A DNA stretch of 37,026 bases from Armatimonadota bacterium (GTDB taxonomy: Bacteria; Armatimonadota; JAAZEB01): NCBI GenBank assembly GCA_012512265.1, contig JAAZEM010000124.1, positions 1 to 37,026 of the forward strand, read 5' to 3'. Below the pieces are notes generated by a model. That model was not told where the DNA came from and did no database searches. It worked only from the letters and a program-made list of their open reading frames with translations. Of the stretch, positions 32,168-37,026 are shown piece after piece (within the stretch, counting starts at the first letter, position 1; each line of letters starts with the position of its first letter). The translations under genes and the position numbers were made by a program.

Positions 32168-32182
32168 CCCGAGGAGAGAGTG

Positions 32183-33166
32183 ATGCAAGTAGGCCTCGAT
32201 ACATTTACCATCCGCGAGCTGGGGCTCGATCCCTTCGCGACGCTCGACTTCATCCGGGAGAACGGGCTGGAGGGCGCGCAGTTTGGCTGGCTACGCGGCC
32301 TCAGCCCGGAGCTCGACGCGGGGAAGCTGCGGGAAGTACGCGCCCACGCGGATGAGCTTGGTCTCTACACGCACGTCTCGGTGCCCACGTGCAACCCGCA
32401 CCTGGTGCAGGGGAGCATCGACGACCACCTGGCGGAGATGGCCCGGCAGATCGAGCTGGCCGCCCAGTGCGGGTGGCACGAGCTCCACTCCTCGCTTGGG
32501 AACGGCCCCGAGCGTTACGAGCACCCCGTGCGCTGGCCCCAGCACCTCGCCGATTCCGCGGATCTGATCCGACGGCTCGGGCCGGTGCTCCGCGCGCACC
32601 AGAGCCGGATCAACTTGGAGACTCACGGGGATACGACCACGTTCGAGCTGGTCCGCCTCATCGAGGATGTGGGCCCGGATATCGCCGGCATCTGCCTGGA
32701 TACGGCGAACGTCCTCTGCCATGCCGAGGACCCGGTGATGGCTGCCCGGCGTGCGGCACCCTACACGCACCTCACCCACACGAAAGACGCGATCATCTAC
32801 TTCTCCGAGACGGGTTACACCCGGCAAGGGCGCGCTCCCGGCCAAGGCTGCCTCGATTGGGAGGCGACCCTGCCGATCCTCGGCGAGTTCTCACCCGACC
32901 TGCCGCTCTCCATCGAGGATCACAAGTGGCTCTTCCCCGCCCACATCTTCGACCGGCACTGGCTCGCGCTCCATCCCGATCTCACCCCGCACGAGCTGGC
33001 GCAGGTGGTGAAGCTCGCGGCGGAATGCGAGAAGCGGATCACCAGGGGCGAGCTGGAGCAGCCCGAGGAGTATGAAGCAATCCCCTATCGCGACCAGATG
33101 ATGGAGCGCCTGCGCTTCGGGCGCGACTACCTTCTGGGCGTGCTGGAGCGCCGGGGCTTGCGATAG
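32183..33166 (+). CDS. Sugar phosphate isomerase/epimerase-type TIM barrel
   Basis: A 327-residue AP-endonuclease-2-like barrel starting MQVGLDTFTIRELGLDPFAT. Metal-ligand candidates are Glu in INLETHGDTT, Asp in GICLDTANVLCH, His in THLTHTKDA, and Glu in LSIEDHKWLFP. GAGGAGAGAGTG precedes the ATG at 32183; an adjacent GTG at 32180 is less likely. It is longer than the usual 270-280 residues, with a C-terminal helical extension of about 50 residues (HELAQVVKLAAECEKRITRG onward). It is coupled to the Gfo/Idh/MocA gene. A family-2 miniature element lies 64 bases downstream. Confidence 0.85.
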   Translation: MQVGLDTFTIRELGLDPFATLDFIRENGLEGAQFGWLRGLSPELDAGKLREVRAHADELGLYTHVSVPTCNPHLVQGSIDDHLAEMARQIELAAQCGWHELHSSLGNGPERYEHPVRWPQHLADSADLIRRLGPVLRAHQSRINLETHGDTTTFELVRLIEDVGPDIAGICLDTANVLCHAEDPVMAARRAAPYTHLTHTKDAIIYFSETGYTRQGRAPGQGCLDWEATLPILGEFSPDLPLSIEDHKWLFPAHIFDRHWLALHPDLTPHELAQVVKLAAECEKRITRGELEQPEEYEAIPYRDQMMERLRFGRDYLLGVLERRGLR

Positions 33167-33230
33167 CACTCGGAGTGGAGCCCCCACGGGCAACTTGTGC
33201 AGGAGCCACCGCTTGCTGGCGCGGCGCTAT

Positions 33231-33394
33231 CCCGCATTATTTGTCAGAATAATGAAAAGAAGTCTCTCTGCCAGGCGTGGCGCGGATTCGTGGGCACTGT
33301 CTCCGAAAACACCCTGCTTCCGGGCGCTTGTAGCGACAACGGTGTGTCACCAGACAAGAGACTTCTCTTGAAGTATTCTGGCGAATACTTCGGG
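33231..33394. mobile_element. Family-2 miniature inverted-repeat element, 164-bp form at a stop codon
   Basis: Imperfect terminal inverted repeats of about 37 bases bound this element: left begins CCCGCATTATTTGTCAGAAT (33231), right, read inward, begins CCCGAAGTATTCGCCAGAAT; the inner ends AGAAGTCTCT/AGAGACTTCT are exact. CTAT flanks both sides (33227-33230 and 33395-33398), a 4-bp target duplication. Each end holds its own hairpin, for example GAAGTATTC/GAATACTTC (33370-33391). The right-hand CTAT supplies the TAG stop of the acyltransferase. It has no coding capacity. A 4-bp CTAN target is seen in IS5-related elements, so a parent of that kind is possible. Confidence 0.75.
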
Positions 33395-35251
33395 CTATGC
33401 CGCCGCGCCTCGCCGGCCGTGGTATTCCAGGAAGCCCGCGGCGCCATCCTTGCCCATGTAGCGCTCGAGGAGCTTCGGGTCGGTCTTCGAGAGATCGACC
33501 AGGACGAGCACGTCGAGGACGTCGCTGAAGTCGGGGTCGACGTTGAAGCCCAGCGGGCAGGCGCCGAGCTTCAGGTAGTTCTTCAGCAGGATCGGCACGC
33601 CCTTCTGGTCTTCCTCGATGTGCGAGATCACCTCCGAGATGCCGTCGATATCCGCGGCGTCTTCGAGGGCAGAATAGGTGAGCGCGCGCCGGCGCAGGCC
33701 AGGCTTGGCGCGCCGGAAGGGGTTGCGCGGGCGCACGAAGCGTGACCACGGGTGCATCTGCTCCACCTGCCGGAGGTAGGCGACGATCAACTGCCGCGAG
33801 ATCACCTGGTAACCGTTCGAGATGCTCACCGGCCCGAAGAGCGTCTTACAGTCGGGGTGCCGGCAGACGTACTCGCCGATGCCTCTCCAGAGGAGGAGCA
33901 GCCCGGCATAGGAGCGCTGGTACTCCGGCCGGACGAAGGAGCGGCCCATCTCTAGCGCCGGACCCATCAGGTTGAACAGCTCCCGATGGTAGCGGAAGAG
34001 CGTCTGGGTGTACAGCCCCCCAAGACCATGGCGCGGGAGGATCTCATCGGTTCGCCCCAGACGGTAGGCGCCCATGATCTCCTGCTTTTCGCGGTTCCAG
34101 ACGAAGAGGTGGAGGTAATACTCGTCAAAGGCGTCGATATCCAGCGCCTTGCCGGTACCCTCGCCGGCGCCGCGGAAGGTGTACTCGCGCAGGCGCCCGA
34201 TCTCGCGCAACAGGTGCGGGATCTGGTTGGCCCGGGCATAGCAGACGAGGTGCTCTTTGCTCTCCACGAGGATCTGCTCCTCGGGCAGTGAGCGGACTTC
34301 CTCCGCCAGCACCTCGGCGGGCTCCGCCTCGACCAGCGGCTCCAGCTGGGCCACCTTCGGCCGGCGTATCGAACGGCGCGCCGGGGTCGCCTGCGAGCGC
34401 GCACGCATCCCCAGGAGGTAGGTCCGGTCGCGCAGGAGATCCACCATCTCGTCATCGGTGTAGGCGCAGAGCTTGCGTGAGGGGATGGGGTCGCCTACGC
34501 GCGCTTCGATCACGCGCCCGCGCTTGTTCACCATCTCGCGCGGGAGCATCACCGTGCGCAACAGCGGGTGCGCCAGACCCAGCATCTGAAAGAGCGGGCC
34601 GTTGCACCCGGCGAAGTAGACGGGAAGCGCGGACGCCTTGGTATGGCGGAAGAGGCGCGCGATGGTGCCGCTCCACTTCGGATCGGTCACCTGCAGGCTG
34701 CGCAGGTGGAGATGCGACACCGTGCCTGAAGGGAAGATCGCGAGCATGTCTCCCTCTTCCACCCAGCGGATCGCCTCGCGCAGGCCACGGATGTTGGCGC
34801 GCGAAGACTCAGGACGCCCAAAGGGATCCACCAGGATGAAGGAGTCGCGCAACTGCGGGATCCGCCCGAGGAGGAAGTTGGCCATCACCTTCACATCGGG
34901 GCGCACCAGGCGCAGCAGCCAGATCAGCGCCAGGCCCTCGATGCCGCCGAAGGGGTGGTTGGCCACGGCAATCGCCGGCCCTTGCTTGGGAATGCGTGCC
35001 AGATCCCTTTCGGTGATATCAACCCGCGTCTCCAGGATGGAGAAAACCGCCTCGATGAAACGAACGGGATCCTCCTCTTTTCTGACGCTGGCATAGATCT
35101 GTTCCATCGCCCTCAGAGCGACAATGCTCTCCAAGGGGGGTGCCAGGTGGGAGAAAAGCCGCTGGCCGACTGGGTTCTTGCACCGGAGGGCAAGCTTAAA
35201 GATCCGCTCTGATTGGTCACTATGCGTCTGCATGTCGCACCCCAAGATCAT
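33395..35251 (-). CDS. Bifunctional acyltransferase, OlsF-like (PlsC-type plus GNAT-type)
   Basis: A 618-residue fusion. The N-terminal half is a PlsC-like O-acyltransferase with ANHPFGGIEGLAL (97-109, catalytic His99) and FPSGTVSH (173-180). The C-terminal half (about 310-500) is an OlsB-like N-acyltransferase of the Acetyltransf_5/GNAT type: FDEYYLHLFVWNREKQEIMG, AYRLGRTDEIL, ELGRSFV-like EMGRSFVRPEYQ and LFGPVSISNGY. The order matches OlsF, which makes ornithine lipids by acylating ornithine twice. These phosphorus-free lipids replace phospholipids when phosphate is scarce. A C-terminal extension (from about 500) is also typical. The ATG at 35233, after GGGGTGCGAC, is an alternative start. 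The stop codon lies in the target duplication of a miniature element. Confidence 0.8.
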   Translation of the reverse strand: MILGCDMQTHSDQSERIFKLALRCKNPVGQRLFSHLAPPLESIVALRAMEQIYASVRKEEDPVRFIEAVFSILETRVDITERDLARIPKQGPAIAVANHPFGGIEGLALIWLLRLVRPDVKVMANFLLGRIPQLRDSFILVDPFGRPESSRANIRGLREAIRWVEEGDMLAIFPSGTVSHLHLRSLQVTDPKWSGTIARLFRHTKASALPVYFAGCNGPLFQMLGLAHPLLRTVMLPREMVNKRGRVIEARVGDPIPSRKLCAYTDDEMVDLLRDRTYLLGMRARSQATPARRSIRRPKVAQLEPLVEAEPAEVLAEEVRSLPEEQILVESKEHLVCYARANQIPHLLREIGRLREYTFRGAGEGTGKALDIDAFDEYYLHLFVWNREKQEIMGAYRLGRTDEILPRHGLGGLYTQTLFRYHRELFNLMGPALEMGRSFVRPEYQRSYAGLLLLWRGIGEYVCRHPDCKTLFGPVSISNGYQVISRQLIVAYLRQVEQMHPWSRFVRPRNPFRRAKPGLRRRALTYSALEDAADIDGISEVISHIEEDQKGVPILLKNYLKLGACPLGFNVDPDFSDVLDVLVLVDLSKTDPKLLERYMGKDGAAGFLEYHGRRGAAA

Positions 35252-35530
35252 GACCCGCGGACCGACCCAGATGCGGATCGCCCGCGGGAGGCCGGAAACG
35301 GAGGATCGCGGCGAGCACCTTCACACAAACCAGAAGCAATACGCTCCCCGCGCGACATGGGCCGGCTCGGTCCAAAGCCCCGGATGCTTCCCGTAACAGG
35401 CCAAAAGAGATCCCGGCCATCGCCGGGAAAGTGCATTACGTCACAGTATACCATATTCCAGGCCGATTGGGACCCGATTGGCGCCTCCCGCGGCGGCTTT
35501 TTCGTCGCGCCCCGGGGGGAAAGATCGTCT

Positions 35531-35562
35531 TATCCGCAGATGACCACAGATGGGCGCAGATG
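35531..35562. repeat. CACAGAT-type short dispersed repeat, copy 2
   Basis: The segment opens TATCCGCAGATG, as does 1814-1845, followed by CACAGATG and GCGCAGATGG. Units are about 10-11 bases apart. It is intergenic, as is the first copy. Confidence 0.55.
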
Positions 35563-35693
35563 GTAGGGAAGGGTACCGCTTCATCTGGGGGGCGATGCAT
35601 CCGGGCGTCGACCCCCACAGGCCCCAGGGAAGGAGGGCGACCGCGCGGCGGTCGTGGGGAACGCGCAGGCGTGAACAACCGCCCCACCCCGAT

Positions 35694-35850
35694 CGCGCGG
35701 TGGTAAATCACCGCGCTGCTTGTGGACGAAGCCCTGTCGGGCTAGGCTGGGCTGCACGCGGGCACCGGTACTGGCGCGGGCTGGCAGGGGGAGGCCCGCA
35801 AGGGGTTTTGCCGGAAAGCAGCGCGGAGCTTCCAGCTCGGCACGCCGGGT
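35694..35850. repeat. Decayed family-1 element core, copy C
   Basis: Patches match the copy B orientation: CACCGCGCTGCTTG, CGAAGCCCTG.CGGGCT, GGGGTTTTGCCGGAAAGC and AGCAGCGCGGAGCTTC. The middle is replaced by unrelated sequence, and I cannot find terminal repeats or a target duplication. It is probably an old or recombined copy. Confidence 0.6.
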
Positions 35851-36008
35851 GTCGCCGCACTCCCGAAGGGATCGCATGCCCTACGCGCCGCGGCCCGGGC
35901 GCAAACGCCCGCGCCCGGGCATCAGCGACCTGCACGGGCCACCCACACCACCGGGGCGAGCACAGGCGCGCCGGCATTGCCCGCGCGCCCCAGCGGTTAG
36001 GCACCCTA

Positions 36009-36539
36009 TCAGTCACGCCCCTCCAGTTCTGGATAGACGGGCAGGTACTGACGCCAGACATCGTGCCGTGCGCCTTGCATGAACTTTGATAGGCTGATAA
36101 AGGGGATGAACCCCGGCTTGCGCGGCTCACGCAGGAGCTTCATGCCGGCCTGCTGCAGCGTCTTGTCGCCCTTCTTGCCGTTGCAGCGACGGCAGCAGGC
36201 CACCAGATTCTCCCAGGCGTCGCCCCCGCCCAACCGCTTCGGCACGACATGATCGATCGTCATCTCTTTGCCGGTCTCGCCGCAGTACTGGCACGTGTAA
36301 TTATCCCGTGCGAAGATACTGCGCCGAGAGAGGCGTAGCCTTGGGCGAGGTCGCCGCACCTGATGGCGGAGCCGGAGGACGGATGGAGCGGTGCTGCTGC
36401 CGTTGACCGTGGTCAGCGTCTTGCCATCCACGTGCAACACCTCCGCCTTTCCGAGGTACACCAGGACCGATGCCCGCTTCAGATTGCAGATATTCAGCGG
36501 CTCGTAGTCCCTATTCAAAACCAGTACCTCCCCTTCCAT
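36009..36539 (-). CDS. HNH endonuclease (HNH_5-type)
   Basis: A 176-residue protein. The N-terminus EVLVLNRDYEPLNICNLKRA (4-23) and VLVYLGKAEVL are typical of a widespread stand-alone HNH group. The nuclease core has CQYCGETG (Cys83, Cys86), TIDHVVPKRLGGGDAWENLV (Asp96, His97, Asn111) and CCRRCNGKKGD (Cys116, Cys119, Asn120): a zinc-ribbon HNH with catalytic residues intact. These proteins are present in many genomes as single genes; their target is unknown. The ATG at 36539 is used; a GTG at 36560 is an alternative. A GAGAGGAG lies upstream. A promoter at 36821-36850 and a long leader precede it. Confidence 0.88.
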   Translation of the reverse strand: MEGEVLVLNRDYEPLNICNLKRASVLVYLGKAEVLHVDGKTLTTVNGSSTAPSVLRLRHQVRRPRPRLRLSRRSIFARDNYTCQYCGETGKEMTIDHVVPKRLGGGDAWENLVACCRRCNGKKGDKTLQQAGMKLLREPRKPGFIPFISLSKFMQGARHDVWRQYLPVYPELEGRD

Positions 36540-36581
36540 CCTCGTTGACGCTCCTCTCACGACGTTCCACGCAATAACGCA

Positions 36582-36619
36582 AGAAGCCCGCTACGTCCGT
36601 ATTGGAGGAGCGGGCTTCT
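36582..36619 (-). terminator. Terminator-like hairpin in the HNH leader
   Basis: AGAAGCCCGCT/AGCGGGCTTCT, a perfect 11-bp stem with a 16-base loop, followed on the minus strand by TGCGTTATTG. It lies about 43 bases before the HNH ATG and about 195 bases after the predicted transcription start, so it could end a short transcript or attenuate HNH expression. Confidence 0.55.
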
Positions 36620-36814
36620 CTAGGTGCGCATTCGTATCCGGGCTATCCGGAACCCCGGTGGTGGGAAGTGATCCTCTAATCGACGCACGCGCAGAGCCGC
36701 CCCCCGGCGATCACCGCCGCCGTGGTGTTGAGTATGAATAGTCATGGCTCGTCTCTGCATTACAGTGCGCATCTTTCCCAGGCATTCGGGCCAGATCGTC
36801 CGGCCCATTCAACC
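36582..36814 (-). ncRNA. Candidate short structured transcript or leader RNA upstream of HNH
   Basis: A strong promoter and a terminator-like hairpin bound a 230-base minus-strand transcript. Inside, GTGATC (about 36711) can pair with GATCAC (about 36671), CTCT with AGAG within that loop, and TCCGG with CCGGA near the 3' end. The stretch also contains a possible 41-residue peptide starting MTIHTQHHGGGDRRGAAL and ending just before the hairpin, with a poor ribosome-binding site. I could not match it to 6S, SRP, RNase P, tmRNA or a known riboswitch. It may be a small RNA, an attenuator leader or a small gene. Confidence 0.4.
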
Positions 36815-36820
36815 GAAAAT

Positions 36821-36850
36821 ATTATAGCAGCCAGGCGCGGCAAATGTCAA
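36821..36850 (-). promoter_or_regulatory. Consensus promoter upstream of the HNH leader
   Basis: On the minus strand a perfect TTGACA (36845-36850), 18 bases, and a perfect TATAAT (36821-36826) in the form TGCTATAAT. The family-1 element, copy D, begins 10 bases upstream of the -35. Confidence 0.85.
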
Positions 36851-36860
36851 CGCGCGTGTG

Positions 36861-37026
36861 CTGGGATTCCGAGATAAGGAGAAGGCCGCCCGCACGCGTG
36901 GAGCTCGAAGCTCCGCGCTGCTTTCCGGCAAAGCCCCCTCGGGGCTTCTCCTCCCAGCCACCGCCGTTTTGAGACATCTGGGAGTATCCCCAACCCAGCC
37001 CGGCAGGGCTTCGCTCGCAAGCAGCG
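36861..37026. mobile_element. Family-1 miniature inverted-repeat element, copy D (cut by window end)
   Basis: The element begins CTGGGATTCCGAGATAAGGA, identical to the left end of copy B, and continues with the copy A core through GGGAGTATCCCCAACCCAGC to the end of the window. By eye it differs from copy A at only a few positions. The presumed left target site is CGCGCGTGTG (36851-36860). The right end is not visible. Confidence 0.85.

Larger units (their letters stand above)
35252..36008. other. Intergenic between acyltransferase and HNH genes
   Basis: A 757-base gap with no gene. It contains a possible acyltransferase -10 (TATACT with TGG before it, minus strand, 35445-35450, no clear -35), a CACAGAT-type repeat (35531-35562), a decayed family-1 core (35694-35850) and a perfect 10-bp hairpin GCCCGGGCGC/GCGCCCGGGC (35893-35920), which may end the HNH transcript. 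Open frames here are Arg/Pro-rich and overlap the repeats, so I reject them. Confidence 0.55.

Noticed and set aside
35550..36089. Several open frames between the acyltransferase and HNH genes
   Set aside because: They are Arg/Pro/Gly-rich, overlap the decayed repeat and the 35893 hairpin, and share no features with known proteins.
36582..36814. 6S RNA as identity of the HNH leader transcript
   Set aside because: Length is right, but I could not fold a closing stem plus a large central bubble, so the name is not supported.
1..37026. CRISPR arrays, tRNA/rRNA genes and known riboswitches
   Set aside because: I looked for spaced direct repeats, T-loop (GGTTCGAATCC-like) strings and conserved riboswitch cores on both strands and found none convincing.

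Overview
This is about 37 kb of high-GC chromosomal DNA from a Gram-negative-type (diderm) bacterium. The best taxonomic hint is a set of five prepilin-like DUF1559 genes. They share an almost invariant N-terminus ([20 protein letters not shown], then [14 protein letters not shown]) and an H-X9-DG C-terminus. This combination is typical of Armatimonadota and of some Planctomycetota and Chloroflexota relatives. An outer-membrane barrel protein, a quinol nitric oxide reductase, succinate dehydrogenase membrane anchors and many sugar-catabolism families point to an aerobic, free-living saccharolytic heterotroph. I saw no rRNA, tRNA, CRISPR array, phage block or full-length transposase.

Layout. 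1-1375: end of a galactokinase-type GHMP kinase overlapping a sugar nucleotidyltransferase. 1475-3092: KGG-repeat stress protein and a solitary beta-class DNA methyltransferase. 3089-3797: response regulator followed by a small membrane protein. 4075-4734: DUF1559 copy 1. 5025-9177: four co-directional genes (creatininase-like, sugar isomerase/epimerase, UroD-like, oligogalacturonate-lyase-like propeller), probably a carbohydrate-breakdown operon. 9374-11937: DUF1559 copies 2, 3 and 4. 12260-13957: outer-membrane barrel and RadC. 14168-14901: DUF1559 copy 5, broken by a 26-bp insertion. 15257-18805: an amidohydrolase pair (one member without metal ligands) and an exported M14 carboxypeptidase. 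18960-19136: a 58-residue 2[4Fe-4S] ferredoxin. 19787-23327: AI-2E-family permease, NTF2-like membrane-anchored protein, Zn alcohol dehydrogenase and hydroxypyruvate-isomerase-like protein. 23508-24309: sdhC and sdhD without sdhA or sdhB. 24293-28501: glycosyltransferase, DoxX and exported esterase. 28700-30988: qNOR. 31079-33166: Gfo/Idh/MocA dehydrogenase plus sugar isomerase. 33395-35251: two-domain acyltransferase of ornithine-lipid (OlsF) type. 36009-36539: HNH endonuclease with a strong promoter and a structured leader.

The intergenic DNA is as informative as the genes. Two families of non-autonomous mobile elements can be read directly. Family 1 (19369-19605, 26040-26337, 36861 to the window end, and a decayed relative near 35694-35850) has termini like CTGGGATTCCGAGATAAGGA and 10-bp target duplications. 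Family 2 (10298-10325 and 33231-33394) starts CCCGCATTATT and has 4-bp duplications CTAG or CTAT; both insertions sit exactly on the TAG stop codon of a minus-strand gene. Most promoters found by eye share an extended -10 box, TGCTATAAT. The sdhCD promoter has a 21-bp perfect palindrome over its -10 box, a likely repressor site.

All coordinates and motifs come from reading the sequence. Function names rest on remembered family motifs, not on database searches.
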